A model generated the notes under the pieces. The model was not told the origin of the DNA and searched no databases. It saw only the letters and a program-made list of their open reading frames with translations. A program made the translations under genes and the position numbers. DNA of 64,000 nt from assembly GCF_000194155.1 (NCBI RefSeq), contig NZ_GL877878.1, positions 2,668,783 to 2,732,782 on the forward strand, read 5' to 3'. Source of the stretch: Saccharopolyspora spinosa NRRL 18395. Lineage in GTDB: Bacteria > Actinomycetota > Actinomycetes > Mycobacteriales > Pseudonocardiaceae. This document shows, piece by piece, positions 26,267 through 36,030 of this stretch (the first letter of the stretch is position 1; every line of letters begins with the position of its first letter).

Positions 26267-27322
26267 TCAGCGGCGGGTCGGCTCGATGATCTTGACCCCG
26301 TGGAGGCGGCGGACGAAGTCCGCGCCGAACGCCGTGGACGGGGTGTGAGCACCAGGCGTCGGGGGTTCCGCGCTCAGGGAGTGGACCGCCCGGAGCACCG
26401 CGTCCGCCGTGAGGTCGTAGGTGTCCGGGCCGATCAGGGCCGCCGTCACGTTCGTGCCGTCCGGTGCCGTCGCCTCCGCGTAGACCTCGACCCAGCTGCG
26501 CGAGCGGGTGACCCGGCCGGGGCCGCGCACGACCGCGCCGATCGCCGCCTTCCCGAGCCGCTGCACGACGTGCGACCCCATCACGACCTGCGACAACCGG
26601 GTCGAACGACGACCGGTCCGGTCGAGTCCGGGTAGCTGGGCGAAGGTGGTGATGTTGCCGATCCCGGTGCTGCGGTAGGCCGTGCTGACATCACCCCAGG
26701 GCAGCGAGGTGACCCGTCGCGGCCCGGACGGGAACGGGATCTCACGCCGACGCCACGCCAGCGGCACGGCGCACACCTCGCCGTCCACGCGCGCCCGGCC
26801 GCCCAGCGCGGCACCCTCCAGCGCGCTCTTCAATGTTCCGCCGCTGATCCCGCCGCTGGTGTGGAAGGCGAGGTCCAGGTGGGTCGCGGTGGGCAGGCCG
26901 GCCGCGACCATCGCGGCCAGGCAGTCGGTGGGCACCACGTCGAAGCCCGAGCCCGGCAGGAGCACCACACCGGCGCGGCGAGCGTCCTCGTGGCGCGCGA
27001 AGACCGCCTCGAAAACGTCGATTTCGCCGGTGATGTCGAGGTAGTGCGCGCCGGCTCGGAGGCAGCCTTCGACCATCGGCGCCGACGTCACGGAAAACGG
27101 ACCGGCGCAGTGCGCGACTACGTCGATGCCCCGCAGCCCCTCGGCGACCGCGTCGGGGTCGCCGAGGTCGAAGACCCGGTACGGCAGGCCCCTGGGCGTG
27201 GCGAAGGCCGCGATCTTCGCCGGGGAACGACCGGCCAGCACCGGCCGCTCCCCGCGGTCGAGCGCCAGGTCGGCGACCAGCCGACCCGTGTAGCCGCTCG
27301 CTCCGTAGATCATCCAGGTCAT
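26267..27322 (-). CDS. saccharopine dehydrogenase-like / trans-acting enoyl reductase family protein
   Basis: The 351-residue protein starts at ATG 27322 with GGGAGGA upstream. The N-terminus is a Rossmann dinucleotide site (IYGASGYTGRLVADLA). It is followed by HCAGPFSVTSAPMVEGCLRA and HYLDITGE, typical of the NAD(P)-binding part of the saccharopine dehydrogenase-like family. Actinobacterial members include enoyl reductases acting in trans with polyketide synthases, but many have no known substrate. An IclR regulator lies just upstream on the same strand and may control it. Confidence 0.8.
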   Translation of the reverse strand: MTWMIYGASGYTGRLVADLALDRGERPVLAGRSPAKIAAFATPRGLPYRVFDLGDPDAVAEGLRGIDVVAHCAGPFSVTSAPMVEGCLRAGAHYLDITGEIDVFEAVFARHEDARRAGVVLLPGSGFDVVPTDCLAAMVAAGLPTATHLDLAFHTSGGISGGTLKSALEGAALGGRARVDGEVCAVPLAWRRREIPFPSGPRRVTSLPWGDVSTAYRSTGIGNITTFAQLPGLDRTGRRSTRLSQVVMGSHVVQRLGKAAIGAVVRGPGRVTRSRSWVEVYAEATAPDGTNVTAALIGPDTYDLTADAVLRAVHSLSAEPPTPGAHTPSTAFGADFVRRLHGVKIIEPTRR

Positions 27323-27468
27323 CGCGATCCTCCCGGGTAACACCGAACATCCTGGTAACGAACACCGCTGGGAACGGTCACGGGTTGCCCCGCGTTGTTC
27401 CGATCACCCGACATCGCGAACCAGGAAAGCCGCGGCCCCCTGCGGACCCGGCACACCCCGACCGGTCT

Positions 27469-28215
27469 TCAACTCGCCTGGTGGCCTAGGGCAACGGCGA
27501 TCGCGGTGGCCGTGTCCCGGACCTGGCCGAGGAGGCAGCCGAGCTCGGGCAGATCGGTGTCGGCGCGCACTGTCGTCAGCGACACGGCCGCCAGAAGCTG
27601 CCCGGTGACGTCCGGGATCCCGACGCCGATGCAGTGCACCAGCCGCTCGAATTCGGCCTGGTCGGTGGCGTAGCCGAGCCGCGCGACCTCGACCAGGTGG
27701 GCCCGGAACTCGGCTTCGCCGGTGATGGTGCGCTCGGTGTAGCGGGTGAAGGCGTGCGCGGACAGCAGACGATCCCGGTGATCAGCCGGCAGCGCGGCCA
27801 GGATCACCTTGCTGGCGGCGGCGGTGTGCAGCGGCACCGCCCGTCCGATCCGCGACCAGGTGCGGATCGACGCGGCGCCCTCGATCTTGTCGACGTAGAC
27901 GATCTGGTCGTCCACCAGCTGCGCCAGGTGCACCGTCAAGCGCGTGGCGTCCGCGAGCGAGGTCAGGTGCGGCCTGGCGACCGCGCGCAGGTCCATCTCG
28001 TCCAGCACCTGCTGGCCGAGCTCGACCAGCCGGAACCCGAGGCGGTAGCGGCCGTCCGGTCCGCGGGTGATCAGGCCGCCGTCGGCTAGCGGCTGCAGCA
28101 TCCGCAGCGCGGTCGAGCCGTGCACCCCGAGCTCGCGCGCCAGCTCCGCGACGGTTTTGGGCGCGCTGGCGAGGGTTTCGAGCACGTGGACCGCCTTGGC
28201 AACCGTCTTCGACAT
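27469..28215 (-). CDS. IclR-family transcriptional regulator
   Basis: The 248-residue protein starts at ATG 28215 (GAGGGAG five bases upstream; a GTG two codons earlier is possible). The N-terminal winged helix-turn-helix is at about 5-60 (TVAELARELGVHGSTALRML). The effector-binding GAF-like domain follows, with typical IclR blocks such as IVYVDKIEGAASIRTWSRIG and LHTAAASKVILA. IclR proteins often repress adjacent catabolic genes on binding a small acid. The nearest target candidates are the reductase-like gene downstream and the divergent secreted protein gene. Confidence 0.88.
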   Translation of the reverse strand: MSKTVAKAVHVLETLASAPKTVAELARELGVHGSTALRMLQPLADGGLITRGPDGRYRLGFRLVELGQQVLDEMDLRAVARPHLTSLADATRLTVHLAQLVDDQIVYVDKIEGAASIRTWSRIGRAVPLHTAAASKVILAALPADHRDRLLSAHAFTRYTERTITGEAEFRAHLVEVARLGYATDQAEFERLVHCIGVGIPDVTGQLLAAVSLTTVRADTDLPELGCLLGQVRDTATAIAVALGHQAS

Positions 28216-28537
28216 CCACACTCCCTCGATCGGGCTGCGATATTAACAGAGGCATTGCAAATATTGCAGGAACGCGCGACGGTTGCCCGTCGGAGATCAC
28301 CCGGACGCCGCGAACCGACCTCAAATCGCGTTCAGAAAAGCGTCCAATCCATCCTCCTCTCCTGGCGTCCGGCCAAGCCGGCGGGGCAAACCTCCATCCT
28401 CTGAACAACTACTAATAACGAGCCTCACCCGGGTGAAAAACTGCGCTCCGACCAATTCCAAATTGACAGCCATCGTGGCGGGTGATCGACTCCGCGTTGT
28501 ATCCGTCAGCAATTCGGTACACGGAAGAAGGCCCCGA
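28216..28537. other. divergent promoter region, AT-richer than average
   Basis: About 320 bases lie between the IclR gene and the secreted protein gene. The first 60 bases upstream of IclR contain GATATTAACAGAGGCATTGC and AAATATTGC words, AT-rich for this genome and likely promoter or operator sequence. No gene is seen. Confidence 0.4.
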
Positions 28538-28921
28538 ATGCGCCACTCGCCCGTCCTGTTCAGCACCGCGTTGACGCTCGCGGCGTTCGCGGTCGCGCCC
28601 GCCGCCCCCGCGGTCGCCACCGCGTCCGCCCCGGCGTGCGCGCTGTTCGCCTATCAGCCCACGCGCGAGGGCAACACCCTGACCGCCACCGGCGGGCGCA
28701 CCGGTTGCCTGAACAGCGCGACGGTCACCGTGCGGATCGTCGTCGAGCAGAAAGACGCGACGCCCAGGGTGATCGGCGAGCTGGCGCAGAGCGGCACCGA
28801 GATCAACCTGGCCACGAAGGCACCGTGCAACTCCGGCGCGACCGTCAAGGTGCACACCGAGACGATCAGCTCCACCGGCGCAATCGCCCACTCCCCGACG
28901 AGCACCTTCGAGAAGTGCTGA
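28538..28921 (+). CDS. small secreted protein
   Basis: The 127-residue protein starts at ATG 28538 behind GGAAGAAGG. It has a clear Sec signal peptide: a basic start, a hydrophobic core at about 8-30, and an AlaXAla-type cleavage area near ATASA. The mature part of about 95 residues is Thr-rich with four cysteines, likely two disulfides, and predicted beta strands. I do not recognise a domain. It is monocistronic. Confidence 0.65.
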   Translation: MRHSPVLFSTALTLAAFAVAPAAPAVATASAPACALFAYQPTREGNTLTATGGRTGCLNSATVTVRIVVEQKDATPRVIGELAQSGTEINLATKAPCNSGATVKVHTETISSTGAIAHSPTSTFEKC

Positions 28922-29251
28922 CCCGGATCTGAACGGGACAGCCGGAGGACGATACCCGGCGACGATCCTGCAGATCCCCCCTGCACCGCCTCGCGCGGAC
29001 CTCCCCGACAGCGTGCATTCGGGGCCCTCCGGCGAGGCGGTGCCTTCTTTTTGCCGACTGGCGCGGGCGAAACAACTGCGATATCGGAACCACTCGCCTT
29101 CTCACCCCGCGAACCCACCTCCCAATTTCTACAGAACGGCAATTCCCGCGACCGCGCATCGAGCGGGAATCGATTCCAGGTTCAACCAATTCTTCGGCAC
29201 CCGGCGAACGTCGATTCGCCATTCCCACCGATCGCCGCACCGGGTCGCGGG

Positions 29252-29719
29252 TCAGGTCTCGGCGAGCACCCGGCCCGGGACGTCCGGGTCGCAGCCCAGT
29301 CGGGGCAACTGTGCGCGGACCGCTCCGCGGGTGCGGCCGAACTCCTCGGCCAATTCCCCGATCAGCCGGTTCGCGGTCTCACCCACCGAACCCAGCCACC
29401 GCTCCCGGAGCCGCTCACCGTCGGTTTCGGTCCACGGTCGACCGGCGTTGGGCGGGCGTGGTCGGCTCCGCCCGCGCCCGGGCGTCCAAGGCGCGTGCAG
29501 TGCGGCCAGCCCGCCCAAGGTCTGGGCCAGGAACGCGTTCACGTCGCCCAGTCCGTCGACGGCGATCAGTAGGTTGCCTTCGGCCACGACGCGGCCGTCG
29601 GCGTCCGCTCCGGTGAACTCCATCGCGACGGTGGCCGGCTGGTCCGCAATGCCCGGTTCGCCCTTGGCGGTGACTCCGTAGGTGTGTTGTCCGACTCGTA
29701 CTTCGTTGCTGAAATCCAT
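29252..29719 (-). CDS. 155-residue hypothetical protein with C-terminal HTH-like segment
   Basis: The start is ATG 29719. The N-terminal 80 residues look like a compact beta/alpha domain. The C-terminal half (GERLRERWLGSVGETANRLI, then ELAEEFGRTRGAVRAQL and RLGCDP) resembles the small helix-turn-helix or Myb-like modules found at the ends of actinobacterial helicases and regulators. A basic Pro/Arg linker joins the two. No close family is recognised and no operon partner is present. Confidence 0.55.
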   Translation of the reverse strand: MDFSNEVRVGQHTYGVTAKGEPGIADQPATVAMEFTGADADGRVVAEGNLLIAVDGLGDVNAFLAQTLGGLAALHAPWTPGRGRSRPRPPNAGRPWTETDGERLRERWLGSVGETANRLIGELAEEFGRTRGAVRAQLPRLGCDPDVPGRVLAET

Positions 29720-29976
29720 GCCCCGAAGCTAAGAGCCGCGGCGGCCGAATCCCGGGAGTCAAGCATCGAACCGACGCGTGTCGGGACGATTTCTCGATCG
29801 AGTGAGGTGTGACGCATACCGGAAGCCGGAACACCGCCTCGGGTCCGGACGTTGAACAATCCGGTCGGTGCGCCCGTGTCCCCCGGGCCTCAATCACCGC
29901 CTTCGCGGAATACCGTTCGGCTGGAGCCGCGTCGCGCCATTCGCCGCAGAGGCGACCGGCGCATCGGCCGCCAAGC

Positions 29977-30019
29977 GAAACGGACCCCCGCCCCTCTCCT
30001 CGGGGCGAGGGTCATTTCG
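29977..30019 (-). terminator. strong GC-rich hairpin, possible terminator of the peptidase gene
   Basis: GACCCCCGCCCC (29983-29994) pairs with GGGGCGAGGGTC (about 30001-30012) with one mismatch and a six-base loop. Short CGAAA/TTTCG flanks extend the stem. It lies about 240 bases beyond the stop of the minus-strand peptidase gene and has no U-tract, as is usual in actinobacteria. Confidence 0.4.
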
Positions 30020-30182
30020 TCTCTTGGGCCTTTGCTCCGCGTTCGAAACAGCCACCGCGCCAGCCAAATCTGGCCGTCCCGAGCCGCTGCAAGCAGCGCA
30101 GCCGCTTAGCCGGGGACACCCTGCACCCCAAGCCTTTCTCGCGAGGGCCGCCCCGACGCGACGTACTCGTCTTATGTGCGCC

Positions 30183-30230
30183 GGGGATCCGGAGTCGAGA
30201 AGGCCTGTGAGGTCCCGCCACCCGCACCAC
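30183..30230 (-). repeat. dispersed intergenic repeat, copy A
   Basis: On the minus strand it reads GTGGTGCGGGTGGCGGGACC and continues through TCACAGGCCTTCTCGACTCC. It matches 36784-36833 over about 48 bases and shares its GCGGTGCGGGTGGCGGAACC core with copies near 39.8 and 41.0 kb. Confidence 0.7.
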
Positions 30231-30258
30231 TGAGAAGGGTGAGCCTCGAACGCGGTGG

Positions 30259-31851
30259 CTAGGCGAAGGGTTGTTTGTCCGGCTGGCAGACCTGGCCTGG
30301 TTCCGGGACCTTCAGGTCCGTCAGGAAATCGGCCGCGATCTTGTCGGTGCACGAGCTGTTGCCCAGGATGCAGTGGCCGAACGAATCGACGCTCACCAGC
30401 CGGGCGTTGCCCAGCTCCTGCTCCATCCGGCGGGAGAACTCGTACTGGGTTGCCGGGTCGTAGAAGTTGCCGAACAGCAGGACCGGGTTGGCCGCCCGGT
30501 TCTGCCACGGGCCGGCGTGCACGTCCGGGTCGATCGACGGCCAGGTCGAGCACCCGGCCACGTCGCTGAACGCCTGCGAGCGGCCGAAGGTCGGCGACTC
30601 CGCCTCCCACTGCGCGGCGATGCCCGGCACCTTCGCGGGTTCCTTGGGGATCGGCTTGTCCGAGCAGTTCACCCCGAAGTAACTGTCGTCCACGTAGGTC
30701 GACGCCGCGGCGTCGGCCGGGGCGTCAAATCGGCCGATCGAGGTCGGCCTGCCCAGCAGTCCCAGCAGTTCCGGGGCCAACCCCGGCTCGGGGTGCAACT
30801 GGCGGTGCAGCGACTGGAGGTCGGTGGCGAGCTGCCGGAACCGGTCCGGGGAGTACAGCGCGCTGCTCACGCTGACGGTGAACTGGTCGAGCGTGATCTG
30901 CGAACCGCCCGGCATCGCGATCGGGCCCGGCCGCAGGCGGTCCCGGATCTCGTCGAACTTCGCCCGCGGGTCGCCCTCGCCGAAGGCGCACCCCTGCGCC
31001 TTCTCGGCGCAGAGCTTGAGGAACGAGTCCAACGCCAGCTCGAAGCCCCGCGCCCGCTCCCGGTCGTACTGGACGCCGTTGGCGGTCCGCAGCGCCGGAT
31101 CCACGTTGCCGTCCAGGATGATCGCGCGGCTGCGCTCCGGGAACAGGTTCACGTAGGTCGCGCCGAGCAGCGTTCCGTAGGAGAAGCCGACGTAGTTGAG
31201 CTGTTCGTCGCCCACGCCCTGGCGCATCAGGTCGAGGTCCCGCGCGACGTCTTTCGTGGACAGGTGGCCCAGCAGCTCGCCCGCGTTCTTGTCGCAGGCC
31301 TCGCCGTACTCCGCGTAGGCGGCCATCGTGGTGCCGATCTGCTGGTCGGTCACCGGTACCGACGAGATCCGGCCCAGCACCTCCTCGGCCTGCTCAGCGG
31401 ACTTGAAGCAGCGCAGCGGCGTGCTCCGGGCCACCCCGCGCGGGTCGAAGCCGATGATGTCGAAGCGGTTCAGCACCTCCGGCTCGAACATGCTGAGCGC
31501 GGTCACCGGCCGCCTGAACCCCGCGCCACCTGGCCCACCCGGATTCAGGAACAACGAACCGATCTTCGCGTTCGGATCGGCCGCCGCCCGGCGCATCATC
31601 GCCAGTTCGACGGCGCCCCTGCCCGGGTCGTCGTGATCGATCGGCACCGGATACATCGCGCACCGATAGAGGTGCCGCTCGGTGACCGGCACCCCGTTCA
31701 GCACGTCCTCGTCGCACTTGCCCCAGGAAACCGGCGCGGCCCTGGACGGTTCTGCCACCGCCGGAGTTCCCGCCACCACCGCCGTACCCGCGACCAGTGC
31801 ACTCGACGCGATGGCCAACGCTCGGCCTAACCGCCCGGAAAGCGCCCCCAC
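30259..31851 (-). CDS. secreted alpha/beta hydrolase, tripeptidyl aminopeptidase-like
   Basis: The 530-residue protein starts at GTG 31851 behind GAGGAGG. A signal peptide (hydrophobic core about 10-33, cleavage near AVAEP) directs export. The alpha/beta-hydrolase fold shows the oxyanion region NPGGPGGAG, the nucleophile elbow GFSYG, and a C-terminal TAP-like domain with the catalytic Asp and His (FGHCILGNSSC). Homologues such as Streptomyces Tap and mycobacterial CaeA/Hip1 remove tripeptides or cleave ester/peptide bonds outside the cell. Length matches the family (500-540). Confidence 0.88.
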   Translation of the reverse strand: MGALSGRLGRALAIASSALVAGTAVVAGTPAVAEPSRAAPVSWGKCDEDVLNGVPVTERHLYRCAMYPVPIDHDDPGRGAVELAMMRRAAADPNAKIGSLFLNPGGPGGAGFRRPVTALSMFEPEVLNRFDIIGFDPRGVARSTPLRCFKSAEQAEEVLGRISSVPVTDQQIGTTMAAYAEYGEACDKNAGELLGHLSTKDVARDLDLMRQGVGDEQLNYVGFSYGTLLGATYVNLFPERSRAIILDGNVDPALRTANGVQYDRERARGFELALDSFLKLCAEKAQGCAFGEGDPRAKFDEIRDRLRPGPIAMPGGSQITLDQFTVSVSSALYSPDRFRQLATDLQSLHRQLHPEPGLAPELLGLLGRPTSIGRFDAPADAAASTYVDDSYFGVNCSDKPIPKEPAKVPGIAAQWEAESPTFGRSQAFSDVAGCSTWPSIDPDVHAGPWQNRAANPVLLFGNFYDPATQYEFSRRMEQELGNARLVSVDSFGHCILGNSSCTDKIAADFLTDLKVPEPGQVCQPDKQPFA

Positions 31852-32170
31852 CCGAACCTCCTCGCTTCGCCTGAAAACTCCGAGCTGGAGTCAACAGTCC
31901 GAAGAGGAGGGAGGACACCGCAGAATGCACGAACCTCCAGGACAAGAGGTCTGCTTTCGGACTAAGCGCCGGATCTCGGGGGTACCCCGGATGCCGATTT
32001 CCCTTGGCATGGCGTACGACGGTTGGCACTCGAAGCGCCATGCGGATCGCTGGCAGTCGTTGAACCGATCGCCGAACTGGTCCCCGGTCAGGAATAATTC
32101 CGAGCCGCCCTGATCCGCTGAACGGTGTCCGGGCTAGCACCACCGGACTCGACTAGTGCGGAAACCGCGT
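31852..32170. other. intergenic, nothing recognised
   Basis: This is the promoter region of the peptidase gene and the 3' flank of the small gene at 32171-32332. Open frames on the plus strand are unsupported. Confidence 0.4.
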
Positions 32171-32332
32171 TTAGGACGACCTCAGGGGCAATTCGACGGC
32201 TGTTTCCCCCTCTCCAAGCATCAGCCCCTCGGCGTGCACGTGGTCCCCCTGGACAACGGCCGTCCCTCGGCCGGACACGTAGACGGCCGGACAGGTCTTG
32301 TCCTCACAGCCGGACACCTTGCGTAGCTTCAT
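32171..32332 (-). CDS. 53-residue small conserved-type protein
   Basis: The frame begins at ATG 32332 (GTG 32338 is possible) and ends in TAA. Its sequence, with SGCEDKTCPAVYVSGRGTAV then VVQG, matches the pattern of a small protein family common in Streptomyces and Pseudonocardiaceae. Members usually lie beside an XRE-type regulator or a DUF6879-type gene. Two cysteines in CEDKTC may bind metal. No such partner is seen here; the 240 bases upstream are non-coding, so the gene may be an orphan. Confidence 0.6.
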   Translation of the reverse strand: MKLRKVSGCEDKTCPAVYVSGRGTAVVQGDHVHAEGLMLGEGETAVELPLRSS

Positions 32333-32570
32333 GGTCACAGCTTCGGCCAGCTGATCGGCACGGACAAGGTTCTACCCGCGTTCTTGCATAACCTGACCGT
32401 TACCCCGGGCGGTCCGGCGAGGGTCCTACGCCTGGTCTTCGGGTGGCCTCCGGCCTGGTCAGATACTGGCCGGACGGCCGTGGTCTGAGACCTACGATCT
32501 ATCCCGACTTGCGTGTAAAAACCGTAACCGGGTACGCGAAATCGGCACTTCTCCGAGTCCGGGAGGCTTC

Positions 32571-33353
32571 TTACGGGACGAGGAAGCGGCTGTCGCGGGC
32601 GTCGGTGATCGCCATGTAGCCGGGCGCGTGGCCGATGGCGAACGGCGGCTTGGACTGCATCACGGCCGCCTGCGGCGTCACCCCGCAGGCCCAGAACACC
32701 GGGACCTCGCCGGGCCGGATCTCCACCGCGTCGCCGAAGTCGGGCCGGGCGATGTCCTGGATCCCCAACGCTTCTGGTGCGCCGACGTGCACCGGGGCAC
32801 CGTGCACCGCCGGGTACCGGGAGGTCACGCGAACCGCGGTGGACACCAGGTCCGCCGGAATCGGCCGCATCGACACCACCATCGGCCCCGACAACCGGCC
32901 GGCTGGGCGGCATTCCCGATTCGACCGGTACATCGGCACGTTGCTGCCCGCCTCGACGTGGCGCACCGGGACCTCGGCCTCCAGCAGCGCCGCCTCGAAG
33001 GTGAAGCTGCAGCCCACAAGGAACGACACCAGGTCGTCCCGCCACAGGTCAGTGACCTCGGCGCGCTCCCCGGCCAGCTCGCCGTCCCGGTAGACCGTGT
33101 AGGCGGGCAGGTCGGTGCGCAGGTCGCCGGCGAAGATCGAGGCGCTGGTCTCGCCGGGCTCGGTCACGTCGAGCACCGGGCACGAGCGCGGATTGCGTTG
33201 CGCGAACAGCAAGAAGTCGTAGGCGTACTCGCGGGGCAGCGCGATGAGGTTCGCCTGGGTCCAACCCGCGCTGTAACCCGAGGTGGGCACGCGCAGTCCG
33301 GCGCGAAACGCTGCGCGGGCCTGCTCCGGCGACATCGCTTTCGGCTGCGTCAT
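32571..33353 (-). CDS. putative hydro-lyase (DUF1445, D-glutamate cyclase-like)
   Basis: The 260-residue protein starts at ATG 33353 with AGGGAGA upstream. The family is recognised from [20 protein letters not shown], the [16 protein letters not shown] block with its conserved Cys, and the [10 protein letters not shown] and ITDARDSRF blocks. Family relatives include mitochondrial D-glutamate cyclase, which makes 5-oxo-D-proline. This fits the adjacent 5-oxoprolinase genes, which open 5-oxoproline. It lies downstream of pxpC on the same strand and likely belongs to the same operon. Confidence 0.85.
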   Translation of the reverse strand: MTQPKAMSPEQARAAFRAGLRVPTSGYSAGWTQANLIALPREYAYDFLLFAQRNPRSCPVLDVTEPGETSASIFAGDLRTDLPAYTVYRDGELAGERAEVTDLWRDDLVSFLVGCSFTFEAALLEAEVPVRHVEAGSNVPMYRSNRECRPAGRLSGPMVVSMRPIPADLVSTAVRVTSRYPAVHGAPVHVGAPEALGIQDIARPDFGDAVEIRPGEVPVFWACGVTPQAAVMQSKPPFAIGHAPGYMAITDARDSRFLVP

Positions 33354-33486
33354 CGAAATCTCCCTACCTCTGCTGTTGAAGCCGATCTGCTCTTTTGTTC
33401 TGACGACGGCGCAGCAGCTCAGCCGCCCCCGCGACGCGCACCGCACGATCCGGGATCCAGCGCACCGGGCGGTGTCTGCGGTCCTG

Positions 33487-34368
33487 CTATGCGGAACGAG
33501 CTTGGAAGCCGTTTTTCAACCGGAAGCGGATTCGCTGGCCCGGCCTGGCCTGCGCCGCCTTGTCCACGTCCGTCGCGGTGACCACCGCGATCACCGGGTA
33601 GCCGCCGGTCACCGGGTGGTCGGCGAGGAACAGCGTGGGGCGCGCCGACGGCGGAACCTGCACCGCACCGGCGACCATGCCTTCGCTGGGCAGTTCCTCG
33701 GTGCGGCTGCGCTCCAACGCCGGTCCGTCCAGCCGCATGCCGATCCGGTTGCTGTCCGGGGTGACCTCGTACGGACGGCTGACCAGGGTGGCCAGGGCGT
33801 CGTCGGCGAACCAGTCGTGGCGCGGTCCGGGCTCCACGCGCAGCACGATCACGGCGGCCGCGCACATCGCCACCGGTGCCAGGTCCACCAGCGGGAACCG
33901 CGCTGGTGCCGGGCCGACCGGCAACAGCGCGCCGGGGGTCAGCGGCTCCGGGCCAAGTCCGGCGAGCACGTCGGTGGCTCGGGAACCGAGCACCGGTGGC
34001 ACGGCGATGCCGCCGCGCACCGCGAGGTAACTGCGGAGTCCGCAGCCGGGCACGCCCAACCTCAGCTCGGCACCGGCCCGGATCCGCAGCACCGAGTTCA
34101 CCGCCACCACCCGACCATCCACAGTGGTCGGACAGGGGGCGCCGGTCACCGCGGCGGTGAGGTCGCGGGTCGCGCGGACCGCGAGCCCGCCCAGCGTGAC
34201 CTCGATGGCCGCCGCTGCCTCGTCGTTGCCGACCAGCCGGTTGGCCAGCCGGAACGCGCCGACGTCGGCCGCACCGGAGCGACCCACGCCGATCCCGGCC
34301 AGGCCTGGCCGGCCCAGGTCCTGAATCGTCGACAGCGGACCCGCGGCGAGGACTTCCAGGCAGCTCAT
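33487..34368 (-). CDS. pxpC: 5-oxoprolinase subunit C (biotin-dependent carboxyltransferase-like)
   Basis: The 293-residue protein starts at ATG 34368, overlapping the pxpB stop (ATGA). It shows the KipA/PxpC blocks [20 protein letters not shown], the [12 protein letters not shown] segment and [12 protein letters not shown]. With PxpA and PxpB it forms the ATP-dependent prokaryotic 5-oxoprolinase that converts 5-oxo-L-proline to L-glutamate in the cytoplasm. The length agrees with the family. It is followed by the hydro-lyase gene. Confidence 0.92.
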   Translation of the reverse strand: MSCLEVLAAGPLSTIQDLGRPGLAGIGVGRSGAADVGAFRLANRLVGNDEAAAAIEVTLGGLAVRATRDLTAAVTGAPCPTTVDGRVVAVNSVLRIRAGAELRLGVPGCGLRSYLAVRGGIAVPPVLGSRATDVLAGLGPEPLTPGALLPVGPAPARFPLVDLAPVAMCAAAVIVLRVEPGPRHDWFADDALATLVSRPYEVTPDSNRIGMRLDGPALERSRTEELPSEGMVAGAVQVPPSARPTLFLADHPVTGGYPVIAVVTATDVDKAAQARPGQRIRFRLKNGFQARSA

Positions 34369-34976
34369 GGGACCTCCCGGAACTGCACCCGCACGCCGGG
34401 CCGCAGCAGCGCCGGCGGTTCCCGGTCGACCCGCCAGATCTCCAGGTCCGTGCGCCCGATCAGCTGCCAGCCGCCGGGCGATTCGCGCGGGTAGATGCCG
34501 CTGAACGCACCGGCGAGGCCGACGGAGCCGGGCGGCACCTTGGTCCGCGACTCGGTGCGGCGCGGCACCACCAGCTCCGGCGGGCCGCCGACGAGGTAGC
34601 CGAAACCGGGGGCGAACCCGCCGAAGGCGACCGTCCACTCCGCCCCCGTGTGCCGGTGCACGACCTCGCGCTCGGTCAGCCCGGTCAGGGCCGCAACCTC
34701 AGCCAGATCCGCGCCGTCGTAGACCACTGGCACCCGCAGCAGGTCGCCGCTGGCGCGTGCGCCGTCGCGCGGCTCGACCGCACGCACCGCCGCCTCGACC
34801 GCCCCAGCATTGGCGCGCGGGCCCAAGTGCAGCAGCAACGTGCGGGCAGCCGGGACGAGGTCCGTGACGCCCTCCGGCGGATCCTCGGCGAGCACCGCGT
34901 AAAGCGCTTGCACAGCTTCGAGATCGGCCAGCTCGATGAGCAGCCCGGAGTCGGCGCACCGCAGGAAACGCATCAC
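34365..34976 (-). CDS. pxpB: 5-oxoprolinase subunit B
   Basis: The 203-residue protein starts at GTG 34976 (overlapping the pxpA stop as GTGA) or at the next codon ATG 34973. The KipI/PxpB hallmarks are the [13 protein letters not shown] block, the [13 protein letters not shown] loop and [20 protein letters not shown]. It is the partner of PxpC in ATP-dependent cleavage of 5-oxoproline. Coupling on both sides shows an operon in the order pxpA-pxpB-pxpC. Confidence 0.92.
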   Translation of the reverse strand: MMRFLRCADSGLLIELADLEAVQALYAVLAEDPPEGVTDLVPAARTLLLHLGPRANAGAVEAAVRAVEPRDGARASGDLLRVPVVYDGADLAEVAALTGLTEREVVHRHTGAEWTVAFGGFAPGFGYLVGGPPELVVPRRTESRTKVPPGSVGLAGAFSGIYPRESPGGWQLIGRTDLEIWRVDREPPALLRPGVRVQFREVP

Positions 34977-35737
34977 AGGCCTCGCGAGGTGAACGGCTCC
35001 AGCGCCACTCCCCCGGCCACCAGCCGGGCCCGCACGGCCTCGGCGATGGCCACCGCGCCTGGGCTGTCCCCGTGCACGCAGATCGAGTCGGGGGCGTCGA
35101 TCTTGATCTTGGACCCGTCGACGGCCTCGATCGGCTCTCCTGCGGCCAGCTTCAGACAGCGGTCAGCGATGACCTCCGGGTCGTGCAGCACCGCGCCGGG
35201 CTCGCGGCGCGACACGAGGGTGCCCTCCGGGGTGTAGGCGCGGTCGGCGAAGGCCTCGCGGAACACCTGCAGCCCGGCCCGCTCGGCCTGGGTCAGCCAC
35301 TCGGAGCCCGCCAGACCGAGCACGGCCAGCGCCGGATCGTAGCTGCGCACCGCCTCGACCACGGCGGACGCCTGTTCGGCGTGGTGCACGATCGCGTTGT
35401 ACAGCGCTCCGTGCGGCTTGACATAGCCGACCTCGGTGCCCGCGACGCTGGCGAAGCCGGCCAGCGCGCCGATCTGGTAGATCACGTCGTTGGCCAGCTC
35501 CACCGGCGGCACGTCGATGAACCGGCGGCCGAACCCGGCCAGGTCCCGGTAGCTGACCTGGGCGCCGACCACGACGCCCAGCTTCGCGGCCCGCTCGACG
35601 GCCTGGCGGATCACCGTGGCGTCGCCCGCGTGGTATCCGCAGGCCACGTTGGCGCTGGTGACGATGCGCAGCAGCGCCTCGTCGTCGCTGAGCTCCCAGC
35701 GCCCGAAGCCTTCCGCGAGGTCCGAGTTGAGATCCAT
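34973..35737 (-). CDS. pxpA: 5-oxoprolinase subunit A (LamB/YcsF family)
   Basis: The 254-residue protein is started at ATG 35737 (GTG 35743 is possible) with GAGGTGG upstream. LamB/YcsF features are the N-terminal [14 protein letters not shown], the [14 protein letters not shown] metal site, and [10 protein letters not shown]. It is the first intact gene of the operon and lies 7 bases behind a remnant of an NRAMP-type transporter gene. It acts with PxpBC to open 5-oxoproline to glutamate. A GntR regulator is divergent, 0.3 kb away. Confidence 0.93.
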   Translation of the reverse strand: MDLNSDLAEGFGRWELSDDEALLRIVTSANVACGYHAGDATVIRQAVERAAKLGVVVGAQVSYRDLAGFGRRFIDVPPVELANDVIYQIGALAGFASVAGTEVGYVKPHGALYNAIVHHAEQASAVVEAVRSYDPALAVLGLAGSEWLTQAERAGLQVFREAFADRAYTPEGTLVSRREPGAVLHDPEVIADRCLKLAAGEPIEAVDGSKIKIDAPDSICVHGDSPGAVAIAEAVRARLVAGGVALEPFTSRGL

Positions 35738-35744
35738 GCCCACC

Positions 35745-35960
35745 TCACTTCCACAGCGCGGCGATGCCGCCGAGCGAGTTGTATCCCAAGTCCAATGTCA
35801 GCAACCAGGCGGCCACACCCACGATCGGCAACCAGCTCGGGTACCGGCACCTGCCGAGCAGGTCCCGCCGCTTGGCCGCCACGAACAGCAGCACCCCGAA
35901 ACCGACCGGCAGGATCGGGCCGTTGAGCGGTTCTGGCCAACATAGTGAATTGTTGAACAA
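35745..35960 (-). pseudogene. C-terminal remnant of an NRAMP-family metal/solute transporter
   Basis: An open frame of 71 codons ends at 35745. From about 35942 downwards it reads as the C-terminal end of NRAMP transporters: NGPILPVGFGVLLFVAAKRR, then DLLG..RYPSWLPIVG and a final hydrophobic helix. Full proteins have about 400 residues and eleven helices, of which only the last one or two remain. NRAMP-like genes are commonly found in pxp operons. The deletion joins the remnant directly to an AT-rich, operator-like sequence, so the present promoter may read straight through it into pxpA. Confidence 0.7.
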
Positions 35961-35963
35961 TTC
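35947..35963. promoter_or_regulatory. perfect inverted repeat, probable GntR operator
   Basis: GAATTGTT-G-AACAATTC is an eight-base perfect inverted repeat around one central base. The ATTGTTGAACAAT core resembles operators of FCD-type GntR regulators. It lies between the divergent GntR gene (start 36031) and the pxp operon, so it could serve both promoters. Confidence 0.65.
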
Positions 35964-36030
35964 TGCAATACCCCACGCGCACCTTTCTCGTTAGACTGCG
36001 ATCAACTGCTGCACGTTGTTAGGAGCTCGA

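Larger units (their letters stand above)
29720..30258. other. intergenic between minus-strand genes
   Basis: No gene is supported. A strong hairpin is present at 29977-30019, and a dispersed repeat copy is at 30183-30230 (both listed). The region separates the peptidase 3' end from the hypothetical gene's promoter. Confidence 0.5.

Noticed and set aside
30271..31830. 519-codon plus-strand frame antisense to the secreted peptidase
   Set aside because: It is antisense to a gene with a clear signal peptide and catalytic motifs; the product is low-complexity and unlike any protein.
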